From the NCBI RefSeq assembly GCF_042453785.1, contig NC_091662.1, forward strand, positions 687,001 to 751,000: 64,000 bases of DNA, given 5' to 3'. Of this stretch, positions 32,767 to 46,973 are shown piece after piece; the first letter of the stretch is position 1, and the number at the start of each line of letters is the position of its first letter. A program made the translations under genes and the position numbers. The notes under the pieces are model-generated. The model ran no database searches. It saw nothing but the letters and a program-made list of their open reading frames with translations, and was not told where the DNA came from. This DNA is from Malus domestica. Taxonomy: Eukaryota > Streptophyta > Magnoliopsida > Rosales > Rosaceae.

Positions 32767-35700
32767 CTAACCCATGGTGTAAGAAGGGGTTGGCAAGTTG
32801 ATTACAGTGGTCTTGATCTTGGTCATCATGTTGATGCTGTTGGTGATTCCTTGTGAGCCAATTCCACTGTCCTTTATGCCCTGTCAAATAAATCATTCAT
32901 AAAAATCGTCAACATGACGTCCTTGGAACGAAATTCCGGCTGTCGATAAAGGAGAATCAAAGGACAAAATAAACAATTGTGTAGAAGGATAAAAAAGAAG
33001 GCGGAAATCATTTCCAAAACCAATTTTCCGGACTTTTAAAGGGTTACCTGGAACGGAAAATGATCTGGTCCACGAGCAGGTGCGGAGTTTATTTGAACAG
33101 TTCCCGTCTCCATTGCATCACCAATCAAAATGGCCTTGTTGATGTCCTTTGTGAACACACAGCCCTGTATTTTTTTACACACGGGTTAATATTTTCTGAG
33201 TTAAAGCAAGCATGAAATGGTGGATTCCGAAGGAAATCAATGTTACCTGGAGGCCGAAATTACTGGCATTGCAATGGTGGATTCCTTCTTCTACCGTAGT
33301 AATCCTAATAACGGGCAAGACTGGACCGAATGGCTCTTCCCACGCGATTCTCATATCCGGCCTGACATTATCTAACAACAAAGGCCAGATAAGGTTGCCC
33401 TCTCTCTTGTACTCTTGGCAAAATGTTGCTCCTTTCTGTTTTGCATCCACAACCAAACCTTCAATAAAATTCGCAGATGATTCTGAGACTACGGGAGTGA
33501 TGTCACTGTTCTCCTCTGGTGGACCAACAGTTAATTTCGCCACTCGTGCATTCACTTTCGCGACGAGGGCATCAGCAACGGATTCCATCACCAAGACAAC
33601 CTTAACAGCAGTACATCTTTGACCACTGTTACAAATGTGCGTTGTCAAGCAAATATGAAAATATATTGTTAGTCAGGTATTATGGATTGCAGCAGAAAGA
33701 ATGAGACTAACACAATTAATTTCTTCACCTGTAAGAAAAGCCTCCCTTTATTATGTTTGCCGCGACCAAATCTAGGTCGGCATCTTCAAGCACAATGCAT
33801 GCATCTTTTCCTCCCAACTCCATCTGAAGAGGGATCATGCCTGCCTTCTTCGAAATTGCAACGCCGGTGTCACCACCAGTGAAGCTGAAAAACCGGGATC
33901 CATCATTGAGTAACGATAGACAAGGAAAGGGAGCCTATTGTGGTATCGAAGAAATCAATCTGGGATTACCTAATGCAGTCCACTCCAGGATGCATGGTAA
34001 GGAAGTCGCCGATCTCAGATCCTTTCCCAGTGACACAGCTAATAAGGCCTTTGGGAAATCCAGCCAGGTGGAAGCAATGCACCATATGAAGGCAAGAAAC
34101 AGCACCCTAGAAGGAAACTTACGGGTACAAATTAGTCTTCCGTGAAGTTAAAGAGATCATCAAACATAAATCTTTTATCAAGTGTTTTTGAAAGAATTTT
34201 GTAAGCAGTTCTGTCATTCAAAATACATTTTTGCATGAATTTACGTAGTGGCAATGATTTTCGGAGAAGTTATACTCAGGTCAGTGCAAAAGATGTGTGG
34301 AATCAAACAGCGAGGGAATTACTGAGTCTCGAACACAATGTCTTACTATCTAGTAAGAACTTCTGAACCAGTGTATAATTTTGAAGATTCGTAACTAATA
34401 CCTGAGTTGGGGGCTTGAGCACAAGGGCGTTTCCAGCGATCAGCGCAGGAGCAATTTTTGAGACAGCAAGGTTGACAGGATAGTTAAATGGTGGAATGGC
34501 TAGAACCACGCCGAGTGGAATCTACAATTATATTGCAGCAACAGTACACGCAAAAGATATTGTGAAAACTCATCAGTAAACAGTAGATAGGTAAACTAAA
34601 ACTAAAAAGTACTTGAAAAATAAAGATACCTTGGAAGTTAAGCAATATTTTGTTCTGTCATTTCCCGGGAAACTATCAGACACCAAGAACTTCCCTTCCC
34701 CGAGAATCCTAACCCCTTCTTCGGCACAGTAAGACACCAAATCTCCAGACCTCACAACCTTCACAGAACCCAAAATTTCCATATCAGTTTCCAAAAAATT
34801 ATTTCTCACATATAAGCTCTTGATAATGTTGCATTTTAAGATAAAAACCTTCAATTCAAAGGTTTAGAAAAACAACTTGCCGACTTATTAACGAAGTCAT
34901 CAAACAAATTTCGCGACTAAAACCGAATTAGAACATGACAAGAGTTTTTGTATAAACTTATAGTTGTCGGAGTGTTTTTTTAATTTACTAAGAAGATAGA
35001 GAACAAGTTATCAACCTCTGTGATAGCATCTTTAGCAGGTTTAGCAATTTCTTTAATCAGTGACTCTCCAATTGGAGCTTTGTGTTCTTTGAGGATAGAA
35101 GCAGCCTTGTGAAGGAGCTCGGCCCGCTTCCAAAGCGGGGTCTTAGCCCATGTCTTCTGTGCGATTTTCGCGGTCTCCATGACCTTGTTAACCTCTTCCT
35201 GTGTACAAGCTGCCACAGCCAAACAAAGGGTAATTGTTAAATAGCTGTAAAAATGAAAAACGTAACAAAAACCAGAGCAACCATTCAAATTGAAAGGACA
35301 ATGATTATAACACTCCTCGTTTAGCATCTACACTTCTTGTGCGGGAATGGAGGAAAACTTATAAAATATTCAATTTGAAGTGCAACTGAACTTTTTTTAA
35401 AATAACAATATTCAATTTGAAGTGCATATGACCAAACCTAGAACGCCAAAACCAGAATAAAAACAGACCAACAACTCAAAATTTATAGACTAATGATTTT
35501 AACACTCCTCGTTTAACATCAAATACAAAGAAAAATAGTCAAATATTCAATTTAGCACACATAAAATTGTAAAATATTCAGTTTGAAGTGCAGATAACTA
35601 AAATTGAAGCGCGAAAATCGCTATCCGAATGAAAACCATGAAAGAAGATGAACATTACCTTGAACCTTGTAGTGGACCTTTCTAGTGGTAGGGTTGATGA

Positions 35701-35803
35701 TGGGAACAAGTTTACCAGAAGATGATTTCTTCCACTCCCCATCAGCATAATACTTGTATGCTTCTCCATCAACAATCTCTGCAAACAATCCACTCCCAGC
35801 CAT
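32767..35803 (-). CDS. GAPN: Non-phosphorylating NADP-dependent glyceraldehyde-3-phosphate dehydrogenase
   Basis: Nine exons in gene order (35803-35659, 35209-35016, 34758-34630, 34521-34402, 34106-33970, 33884-33729, 33625-33247, 33164-33048, 32880-32767) join with GT-AG borders to 496 residues, the length of Arabidopsis ALDH11A3. The cytosolic enzyme oxidises glyceraldehyde-3-phosphate directly to 3-phosphoglycerate and makes NADPH, bypassing GAPDH/PGK. The ALDH residues are present: N169 in PPFNYP, E264 in QMELGGKD, C298 in SGQRCTAVK; the substrate-side motif [10 protein letters not shown] and C-terminus LPTPSYTMG are typical. There is no transit peptide. The open frames spill into introns at several exon ends, so single-frame reads would mis-end exons. 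All reading frames are intact, so I expect a working gene. Confidence 0.96.
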
Positions 35804-35998
35804 TACTCTTTTCTCAAATATTCAAATACCAAATCTCCCAAAAAACCCAGAAAACCAACACGTTTTCCTCCTCTAAGTTATCTGAAAACTTGAGAGAATA
35901 TAACAATATCACTCTGGTTTTTATGAAAGGATGAGGAGTGAGAAGTGAGTGTGTGGTAATATGGAGTTTGGTGGTTTATGGGCTGTGGTTTGGTGGGG

Positions 35999-36010
35999 TT
36001 TTATATAAGG
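35999..36010 (-). promoter_or_regulatory. TATA box of GAPN
   Basis: The reverse strand reads CCTTATATAAAACC about 200 bases upstream of the GAPN ATG, leaving a leader of roughly 165 bases. Confidence 0.6.
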
Positions 36011-37260
36011 GGAAGGTGAGCCACGCTTTGTTCTGTGAATTGGGACGGATTTTTGTTAGGTGGTTTTAAGGTTTGACAAGTAAGCTTTTTACTGCTCTGC
36101 AATTTTTGGTTCTTTTTCTTCTGTGGCAGCTCTATGTTTTTCTTGTTTCTGACAGTTGAAAATATACACGAAGTTTCGAAAATTAGTTAGCCTCGTGCTC
36201 TCCGCGGCTTTTAACTGCTGTTGAATTTTTTGGGCCACAATTTTTTTTTCGTATACGTAAACGCTATATTTTCACACTTGTAGGGTAATTATTGTGTTAT
36301 TAAAATACAATTACGTAGTATAATTAGTTTAGTTGAACGGGCGATTGATGAATGCAGCCGGGTTGGATGAGCCTATAACTCGAAACATTTGGGGTTTTTT
36401 TTTTTTTTTGAGCAAGAATCATAGCGTTACCTTACCTTCAACATGACATGGACTCCAAATTCTTAATTACAGAGCGCGAGGTGATTTATCATCAATATGA
36501 TGATGGGAATGGAAACCAGAAGCACGACTGGATCATCCAAGATAATATAGCCAGTTTTTGTGCTAATTTATGAATCAATAATCATTTTTAGCATGTACCT
36601 TGGAAGCATAAATATATTATCTAGCTACCTATTTTGAACTTGTGAACTGATCATATTACGTGACGATAATGTTCCGCTTAGTGTATAATAATTTTCAATT
36701 TTAAAAGTTACCATTTAACTTGATACATGCCTAAAGTGTGATACAATTAAAAATCATAGATTAGGGCAAGAGGATGGGCAAAGCACACTATCCTATCAAG
36801 GTTAGGCAACTACTACAGTTTATGCACGCTATCGTATCAAGGTTAGGCAACTACCAGTTACCATCTTCACTTGTACCACGATGTTAAAATGGGGTGTTTT
36901 GAATTTGTAAATAATTTAAAAGTAGATCAATGTTATTGATCTTGTCGATGCATCTACCATACGGTTGATATTCGATTTGTGTAGTTGTCAACAAACTTGA
37001 ACCTTAACAGAGAAAGACTATATATAAGGGTTTTAGTTTAAGAAGGCGATCGAGGAGTTTGGAATTCTAAATTAGGGTTTATATATAGTTGTGTAAAGAA
37101 AACGAAGGGAAGGAAGAGCTGTTGCATCTACTACTCCTGTATACACGCCTGCATGAAGTTGTTGAACACATATATACATACATATACATATACATTATGC
37201 ATTTATTATATAAACATGATTATTAGGACCTTCAAGCCCTACCTGAATAAGAACTGGTTT
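36011..37260. other. GAPN upstream flank
   Basis: No gene is seen. A short imperfect tandem repeat (atc(c/g)tatcaaggttaggcaac, twice) lies at 36789-36857. Confidence 0.4.
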
Positions 37261-37539
37261 TGTATGAGAGAATTCGAAGGACACTGCGGTTAGGCAAATA
37301 AGAAGAAGTAGATACACCACGGTTGCCACCTACCTATATTGGAAGTGATATGGTTTAAATAATTATGTAGAGGAAAAACTAAAAATTAAAAACGAAAAAC
37401 CGAAAACAAATCAACATGAAGAAATTGCAGAACAGTAATTAACAAATTAAATTGCATTGGTGCATACATGAACAAGGGCACTCTAATTAATCAGTGATTG
37501 GAGGAGGAGCTAATTAATTACGCAAAGCCAGAAAGAGAT

Positions 37540-37604
<65 letters not shown>

Positions 37605-37695
37605 GTATAAGGAGTACTGAAACCTGCTGAAAGCTGAGTTTAATGATGCCATTTGTATCAGCTAAAACATGAAAACTGGAGAAAAGTTGAGCCAT
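37249..37695 (-). CDS. Candidate two-exon small gene start with a hydrophobic segment (uncertain)
   Basis: An ATG at 37695 opens 24 codons (MAQLFSSFHVLADTNG...) to a possible donor at CAG|GTTTCAG (37624). A possible second exon (~37337-37249, reverse) follows an acceptor at GTAG and reads, in phase, VATVVYLLLLICLTAVSFEF, a strongly hydrophobic stretch like a signal anchor or signal peptide, ending at a CAG|GTAGGG donor. Between them lies the GA/CT microsatellite. I recognise no family and found no later exons. It may be chance splice motifs in a non-coding region. Confidence 0.2.
37544..37605. repeat. (GA)n microsatellite
   Basis: More than 25 GA units with a few GG interruptions near the right end. 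Confidence 0.95.
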
Positions 37696-38218
37696 TATTT
37701 TTCTTCTAGCTAAATCTAGAACAAATTAAAAAAAAAATTTAATATTTGTGTAATGAGATTAGTTCTAAATGGCCGCATTATATATAACTAATCTAGTGAT
37801 TAAAACATATACTTGTAAGATGTTACGGGTATTACGGAGGGATTAGCTTGGATTTAGTAGATAAAACCAACTACCAGTTATTAAGGAGGATCGATAATCA
37901 CAATGCTAATTTTGTCCTCCGAGAGAGAGGGCTGCTTGACATTGCATTGGCAAATTTGGCATCATCAATGGTTCTTGCATGTTGTCAACGTGTTCCACAA
38001 TTGGGATCATCTCTCCCTCGAATCTTTTTGCAGACTCCTCCTGCAAAAGTATAGCTACATGTGTACGCAACGTCTTATTGTTTGAAGTATGCATGGGATC
38101 TTAATTATATATGTACAAATTAATTAATCAATCTAACAACATTAACCCGCGGTCGAGTCTAATTCTTCATAGATAAAATAGAATAACGAGTTTAATAAGA
38201 ATCTGCAAGGGGCTTTTA

Positions 38219-39126
38219 GGCCATCTCCAACCGATGGCTGGCCAGAGGGCTCGTTTTAGCCCTCTGGCCCTCCAAGATTCTCCAAGATATTAATATTTTA
38301 ATGAACAGTACAGGGCCATATTTGCCTCCGTTTCCAACCGAGGGCCAAAGGGCCATAGGGCCAAACATAATTTATTATTTAAAAACTACAACTTAATTTT
38401 ATTTAAAAATCATGTTGGTTAGTGTTGTATAATTTTTATGTCGGTTAATGTTATTTAATGTTGTTTCATATTGTTTAATGTTGTTTCATGTTACTTAATT
38501 TAATTTAATGTTGTATAATGGCTTAGGAAGTTATAGGAAAAAAATAGAATTTAAAAAAAATATGAAACAAATTTTGTGAAATAGAAGTTATAGGAAAAAA
38601 TGGAATTTAAAAAAAAAATATGAAATTTTTTTTGTAAAATAGAAGTTATATGAAAAAAAAATATGAACCAAATTTTGTAAAATATAAGTTATAGGAAAAA
38701 AATTGAATTAAAAAAAATTGAAACAAATTTTGTAAAATAGAAGTTATAGGAAGTTATAGAAAAAAAAAGAAAAAAAAAAGGTTTAAATTCATAAAAAAAA
38801 AAGGTTTAAATTCATAAAAAAAAAAAAAGGATTTACAACGGCTAGTGGCGCTAGCCGTTGGAAGTTTGAATTCAAAATGTTATTTCTGTCGGTTGTAACC
38901 GACAGAAATAATATAATATATATTATTTATGTCGGTTATAACCGACAGAAATAAGAAACATTAAAAAAAAAATAGCCAGCCAGCCAGCCCTCCAGCCCTC
39001 CAGCCCTCTCCGATCCCGTGGGGCCCTCCCAGATTCCCGAGCCCTCTGGCCTAGCCCTCGGTTGGAGACGGTTTTAGGGCTATTTTCGGCCCTCTGGCCC
39101 TCTGGACCCTTCGGTTGGAGATGGCC
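38219..39126. mobile_element. PIF/Harbinger-like non-autonomous element, 908 bp, TTA TSD
   Basis: Termini GGCCATCTCCAACCGA (left) and TCGGTTGGAGATGGCC (right) are perfect inverted repeats, flanked by TTA at 38216-38218 and 39127-39129. The arms are rich in the phrase gagggcc/ggccctc. The centre has degenerate A-rich tandem repeats (ataggaaaaaa...gaagtt, 38520-38770) and two palindromes of gtcggttgtaaccgac type at 38888-38950. No transposase. The 3-bp TTA target is the Harbinger signature. Confidence 0.88.
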
Positions 39127-41380
39127 TTAGGACCAGTGCTTTAAGTCCGTGAATCAATGGTTTGATTCTCACTCTCTTACTATCACTTGTGTAAAGTAAA
39201 TGAGTAAATAAGCTCGGTCACATCATTTTTGGCAAATACATTCGCAGCTAACAACTAAAAGATGACATTGCAAATATATTGTTCTCAAATTGACGTATAC
39301 ACAGATGACATTGGAAAAATAGCTTGACAGACGTAAAGCCTAGAAACAACAATTCAAGTTTTGCAAATTTAGGCCCCAAATTCCAAATTCTATCGTTTAT
39401 TAGGCCAAAACTGCGTTGTAAGTTTTGCACATTATTAAGCAACAAAACTCAAGTTTTAAGCTATAAGCTCCAAATCCATCATTTACTAGGTCAAAACTCC
39501 GCGGTAAGTTTTGAGGGTATTTTCTAATTTTGTTATCAATTAGGGTGGTTGTCTTCATATTATCCAATTAATAACCTTTGACATTTTTCTATGTTTCCTG
39601 ATAGATTCCATATTTTCATACGTATTTGGTTATCGTTTGATATCTTTTATCCGTATTATATTATGAGTGAAAAACCTAACAAAATATGTGCTCCTTTACT
39701 GATAGCAACCTCTCACATCCAAAGTTTATCCCATTATCTTTTCTTTATGGGGGTCTCATTCACTGCTCATTTGCAGTTGGCTAGGGTTTCTTATTGGACG
39801 TAACAACCAGTGGTGGTGACTCCGGAAACGAATGGGTTTGTCAGAAAGCATGGCAGAAACCGAAACGTTTGTTTTTTTTTTCAGTTATATCCCCAACTCC
39901 AAGACCCAAGTGGTTTAGTTTTAGGCCACACTTTCGTTATTGGTTTGGTTGTGGCAACTTGCAAAAAGCGAAACCCCTTTTCTTTTTCCATTGGATATGT
40001 AAAAGTTTCTGCACCATGTTTGAAGGGATAGGCTTATGGAATTGGGATCCTCTCAGAACTTCTGTGTCCCCATTGGATATGTAAAAGTTTCTACACCATC
40101 TTTGAAGGGATAGGCTTATGGAAGGCTTATGGAGCTGGGATCCTCTTCGAACTTCTGTGTCCGGAGCAGACGAATCTAGAGATCTAGATAACTCATTTTA
40201 AAACTTACAACCCTCATTAGCTTATGCCATTGACCCACTTCACACAAACCAACAGTCTGGATCTCTCTCTCAAACTTCAACAGCCCAAATATCCAAATCC
40301 TTAGGCTCTGAACACAAAGATCCAGAGAGAATCTCAATAAGGGGTTATTGTCATTCAATTTTTCATTTATGAGCTTATGGGTATGTTTGGAAGTGTCGGG
40401 TGCTTCTCCAAAACATTGCTATTTTATGAAACACTTCAATTTTTAAGGAAAATTTTGTTCTAACAAACGTGTTTAAGCAAAAACCGCTTGTTAAGAATTA
40501 TTTAAAAACTTTTCAAGGCAACAGTGTTGACTTAAAAAAAAGCTAGTGAACGATTTTTCACAAACGAATTAGTCATAAAAGAATCTTATTTCTTCTTATT
40601 TTATGTTATCCTATTGAAACAGTTAGAAAGGATAAGTTTGCTTAACGTGCATAAACCTTCTACCTTCCAAGTCACTGTTTTTTTTCATTTCTTCCTTTGA
40701 CATACATTGAATATAAGAAGTTTTAACGAAACACTCCCGATATTGTTCACTTTTAACGCAAAACTGTATTTTTACCTTTTTCTGATATTATTCACTACAC
40801 CTTTATTTATCATTTTTCATTAAAACTAGAGTTTTTTTTGAACTTTTCGTTAGGAATGATGAGTCCTACCCAGAGTCTATGGAGATAATGGCTGAACCTT
40901 GAATGCAAATGTGGTTCACACACGGGCATCAGGCATGCCTGAGAGCCACTAGTCTGACCACTCCAGGATATAACATTACCTTTTATGGACCACTACTCAA
41001 TTGGGATGGGGAAGAAAAAAACCATCAAGATAACAAACCTGAGGCTGATGAGCTTCAAATTCTATATGGTCCACAAAAGAAACGCCGTGTTATAGCATAA
41101 AACGGCAGCCAAGATTTGCTTACAACCTCAACATCAACAATACAATCAAGCATGTCAAATCGACGATAATTTTTCATTTGAAGTGAAAAACAGTTACAAA
41201 ATTGTAAAACTCCTTCGGGCGATACTCAAGTCACTACTTAAATAACATGCTCGAATCAAAATCTTATAACAAAGCCACAGTAATATAAGATTGGGACATA
41301 CCACTGACATCATAACCAGATATTAAAGAGGTCTTAAGGACATCTAGGGAACATCGGCCCGAAAGCAGAACTTTTATAAT
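39127..41380. other. Spacer between Harbinger element and RPS12 copy A
   Basis: No gene is supported. It contains a SINE-like scrap at 39130-39230 (a tgctttaagtccgtg start and a ggtttgattctc B-box-like motif), a worn ~90-bp duplication at 39350-39511, an 82-bp tandem repeat (listed) and a dispersed-repeat copy at about 40705-40860. Confidence 0.4.
39989..40162. repeat. 82-bp tandem duplication
   Basis: Two units start cattggatatgtaaaagttt, at about 39989 and 40071, and end with gaacttctgtgtcc. The second carries a small internal duplication of aggcttatgga. Confidence 0.85.
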
Positions 41381-43155
<1,775 letters not shown>

Positions 43156-43615
43156 GTTTCGGGTCGGTTGAAACGAAAAGCCCTGATGACATGAGAAAAC
43201 AGATGATAAATCAGCCAGATTAAATAAAATTCAGTGAGAGATACAACAATTACAAGACTTCCAAGCTCAAATACTGAAATCTAAACAAGCATAGAGCAAT
43301 AAAACCTGCCAATAAAATCATAACCCTTCAAACTTGCCAAGGAAATTGGTGCTGCTACGTTTAGTGTCCAAATGCTCGGACATAGAGATTGTAACTTCCA
43401 ATTTCCCCAGAAATTTTATAGATTTCGTGAAAAAACAAAGAAATCAAATCTCATTCGAATAAATATCAGATTTTTGATAATCTTTAAACCCTAATCATCT
43501 TTTTTTATTCTTTCAATTTTCGGTTAAAATTCCCAGGCTTTCACACACAATTCTTAACCAAGATATAATTGTAAAGTTTAAATCAGAAGAAAATGCAACT
43601 GAACGCAGCGCTGAC

Positions 43616-43822
43616 CTCGACGGTGGTTGTGAGGTGAAGATCGAAATCCTGAAAGCGGCACCACTGTATCCTGCGGGAGAAGGCTAATGAGGCAGGAGCC
43701 GAGCTTATAACTCACATGGAATCTGCATAAACCCTAAAACACTTAACCCAATTACTATAATACCCTTGGGCTTTAATAATTTATTTGCTTTTGTTGTGTC
43801 ACAATGTCGGGCCCAAGCCCAA
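43616..43822 (-). promoter_or_regulatory. Promoter and first non-coding exon of RPS12 copy A
   Basis: The reverse strand has a TATA-like TTATAAGCTC (about 43702-43711), a telo-box (AAACCCTA in plus orientation, 43730-43737) and GGGCC/GGGCT site-II-like elements near 43765-43823. Telo-box plus site II is a typical plant ribosomal-protein promoter set. The first exon would end at the donor GAG|GTCAGC (exon end 43616). Confidence 0.55.
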
Positions 43823-44159
43823 GATTAATCACGTTCCTATAAATTTTGATGCTTTGCTTCTTTTTGTTATTACTACGTTTTAATGATATTTTTCTTAATT
43901 CACAAGTGAGAATTCTAACATTTTCACTCAATGAGTTCGATAGCAAACTTTTTAATAATAGCCCATTACATTTGGAGATCCGGCCGCCCATTAGCGCAAC
44001 TGGGTCGACTAGTATCAAATTTCCATTTTTTTTTCTTTTATAAATACGAGATTGGAGAAAATTGGACTCAAATCCCCGATTTCTACTAAACCAATACTTA
44101 AAAGATAAACTACGTTTCCCATTACTGTTTTTTTTTTTTTTTTTTTTTTTGAATAAACG

Positions 44160-44282
44160 ATACTTTTGCACTAAAGGGGTAGGACAGTAGACTAAGACTC
44201 AATAATAATGTGATTCATATTTGCCTTTAGCGAGAATCGAACCTATGACATCTCACTTACAAGTAAAACTTCAAAACAAAGA
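44160..44282 (-). mobile_element. SINE-like fragment
   Basis: The reverse strand has a canonical B-box (aggttcgattctcgc) followed by a tail with aaatatgaatcacatta and ends at a long poly-T/A tract (44129-44150). The A-box side is poor. Confidence 0.45.
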
Positions 44283-44364
44283 AATGATTTGGATCGGTTG
44301 GGTTGGTTTCGATCATTTCATGTAAGCATGTTTCACCGTCGATCAAAACCAACCCAACCGAACC
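44283..44364. repeat. Short hairpin-forming inverted repeat
   Basis: gatcggttgggttggtttcgatc is mirrored after about 24 bases by gatcaaaaccaacccaacc, giving a ~20-bp stem. It may be a tiny MITE or chance; it lies in the RPS12 A-B spacer. Confidence 0.6.
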
Positions 44365-44515
44365 AAATCTCCCGGTACTGTTCACTTTAACGAAAAACCA
44401 CATTTTCACATTAAAAAATCAATCTTGGTACTATTTCCTTTACCCTTTATTTTGTCATTATCATAAAAATTTAAAATTTTCAAGTTATTTTCATTAGTTT
44501 TCTTTAATAAAAACG
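44365..44515 (+). repeat. Dispersed gttcactttaacg repeat copy
   Basis: Typical order: cccggtactgttcacttta, acgaaaaaccacattttcac, ttggtactatttcctttac, then tttattttgtcattatcat and ttttcattagttttc. It is one of at least seven copies in the window. Confidence 0.7.
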
Positions 44516-44682
44516 CAGATCAAATAAAGAAACGACACAGAAAATTTCTTCAATTCCGGACAGAGAGGTAAAGACGGACAAAACATCATATGTTTCGATA
44601 ATCTGAAAGGAAAGTTACTCAATTCCACTTCTACCTAAAGAACATCATACCCAAATCGAAATGGGGCAAACTGTTTTCTAAT

Positions 44683-46278
44683 TTAATGGGACTTAATGTG
44701 CTCCTGAACAACATGAAGGCCTTCCGATTCTTCGCCAAAATCCTGCGAAACAAAACGCAATTAAGTAAACAAACAGAATACAAGGAATAATCAAATTTGG
44801 TGGTGCCATAAGAACGTATGGTATAGAAATACAAATTTTCGAAAATCTCGAAAAAATGCAGTTATGTAGTTAGTGGAACACCAAATTTTCGGATGGATGT
44901 TTTTCTACCAGATGCAAGATATTTCGGAGATTTAGCTTCAAGACATAACACCGGAAATGTAGTAATGTATGCACTCGAATGAATGTTATATATACCTTCA
45001 CAACGACGCACGAGCAACCAACCACCTTTCTTGCCTTTCCTTCTGAATCAATCTTGCAAAGCTGCGTGGAGACGGTATAAAAATATCAATAAGTTGAAGA
45101 AAAAATACAAACAAACTAAATGTTTAACACATGGAAATAGTTACTTTGCGTTAAGAGCTAAAACTAACAAAACTTCTATGTCAATTGATTTTCACTTACA
45201 CCGGCCCATTCTCCAAGAGTTTTAGCACTAGGAATTGACATCAGTTTAACGTTATGGTCAGCACATAGAGCCTTGACAAGCTTAACGTAATCAGCCTGGT
45301 CACAGTCCTCAGCTACAACACAGAGCTGTGCAGCGTGCTTCTCGATGACCTTTGCACCTTCATGGAGTCCACGTGTGAGCCCACCATGAGCCAATGACTT
45401 CCTCAGCACAAGTTGCAGTGCGGTCAGAAGGTCCATGGGTTCGCCTAGAGCTGCAGCAGCAGCAACAGGTTCGGCAGCTGGAACAACCACCTCTTCTTCT
45501 CTGTACAATCAATAAAATGAAGTAATATTAAACACGCTGCCATACCACACATGACACACCAACATATATCAAGTATATCAAACTGAGAAATAAAGAACGC
45601 GTATGATAGACTGCCATATCCCACTATCGGACTGTCCAGTAAGTGAAAACAAGTATGGAGTAGAAACACAAAATCTAAAACATACAACTGAATTAAGCCT
45701 TCACACGCTCATCCATGACATTCCCACAGTCGAAACCAAAAGGCTGCTATAGACATTAACTAGAATTCAGAAGTTCGCTACGGATTCTGAAAATTTGGAT
45801 TCCTAATCCAACAGCTCTCACATAACTAGACTAATATCGTGTCCTCTTGCTTTAATCAAATCGGCAAAAGGAGGTTCACCAGTACAATAGATAAACCTAC
45901 ACTAATGCTTGGGCCAAGCAATCGGGAACAAGCTTTGATCTCTAACAACCTTTGCATCCTACATTTTAACAAAAGGAAACTAATGAAAAGGCTTGAAAAC
46001 TTTGAGTTTTAATGGTAAGGACAAAATAAAGGTAATATGAATAGAACCAGGATTGACGTTTTAGTGTAAAAATGTGGTTTTTTATTAAAATGAACAGTAC
46101 TGGAGTTTTTCGTTAAAGTTTTCAATAATAAATTTACGCTAGTGCTCAGGACAAGCAATCGGAAACAAACTTTGATCTCTAAAAGTATTTGCATCCTCCA
46201 TTATAGCATACATTCGATATTTACAGCGAAAAACAAGTACAGAGAATTGGAAATACAAATGACTACATACCCTGACAT
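44683..46278 (-). CDS. RPS12: 40S ribosomal protein S12 (eS12), copy B
   Basis: Four coding exons (46278-46271, 45500-45200, 45061-44996, 44742-44683) of exactly the same lengths (8, 301, 66, 60) and phases as copy A give 144 residues. The two proteins differ mainly in the N-terminus ([18 protein letters not shown] versus DEEVAVPVAEPVAVPAAL) and one residue near the end (EHIKSH versus EHLKSH). The copies lie about 3.3 kb apart in the same orientation, so this is a tandem gene duplication. Most exon differences are silent, suggesting purifying selection on both. The 5' UTR starts with a non-coding exon ending at 46649. Confidence 0.95.
45985..46130 (-). repeat. Dispersed repeat copy in the RPS12-B leader intron
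   Basis: Reverse-oriented copy: aaactaatgaaaaggcttga, aggacaaaataaagg, gaaccaggattgacg, ttttattaaaatgaacagtac. Confidence 0.7.
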
Positions 46279-46648
46279 TTTTTGGGGCCGATAGAAATTA
46301 CAAACCCTGGTAACACGAAATCAACAAAAGCGATGTCAGCCGGATAAAATATTTCAGTAAAATATACAATTACCAAACCTACAAGCTCTGTCACTGAAAT
46401 CTATACAAATCTTACAACAATGCCAGTAAAAACCTGCAAAACAATATCACAAACCCTAAGATATGAAAATGTTACTTCGAATTGGGGGATAAATTTGTTG
46501 CTTTCGTGAAAAAGCACAGAACTCAAATTGCCCATCAGGGGATTTTCAGATCTCAAATTTTAGGGATTTTCAGATTGTAGGGATTTTAGGGATTTCCATT
46601 CACTTAGGGATGAAATGTGATCGGAAACATAGAGAGATAAACACTAAC

Positions 46649-46973
46649 CTTGATAATGGAGGTGGCGGAGACGCACAGCTGCGAGGGAGGCGGCAAGACA
46701 AGTGAATGGAAGACGACGGCGAGCGTTCAAAGTTCGGAGCTTTATATCGAAAGAACCCTAAAACCCCTACCCTGAAGTTACTATTCTACCCCTCATTTGA
46801 GGACTTCATCACCGACTTCACGATCCTCCGATCTCTCTCATTCCAAATCCAAACTTATAAATCCCCAAATTCGACAGGTTTGTCTCCCCATTCCTGTAAT
46901 TTTCCCTCCGAAATCTTCAATCTTGAAACCCTAATTTCCCAATCCGCAAATCACTTTCACCAGCAAGGTCACG
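46649..46973. promoter_or_regulatory. Head-to-head promoter of RPS12 copy B (-) and RTF2 (+)
   Basis: Reverse strand: a TATA-like GATATAAAGCTCC (plus 46739-46750) and a CT/GC-mixed first exon ending at donor CAAG|GTTAGTG (46649). Plus strand: a telo-box-like aaccctaaaaccccta at 46753-46768, then the RTF2 leader. The two transcripts should start within roughly 100 bases of each other. The telo-box is the expected ribosomal-protein element and could act on both. Confidence 0.55.
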
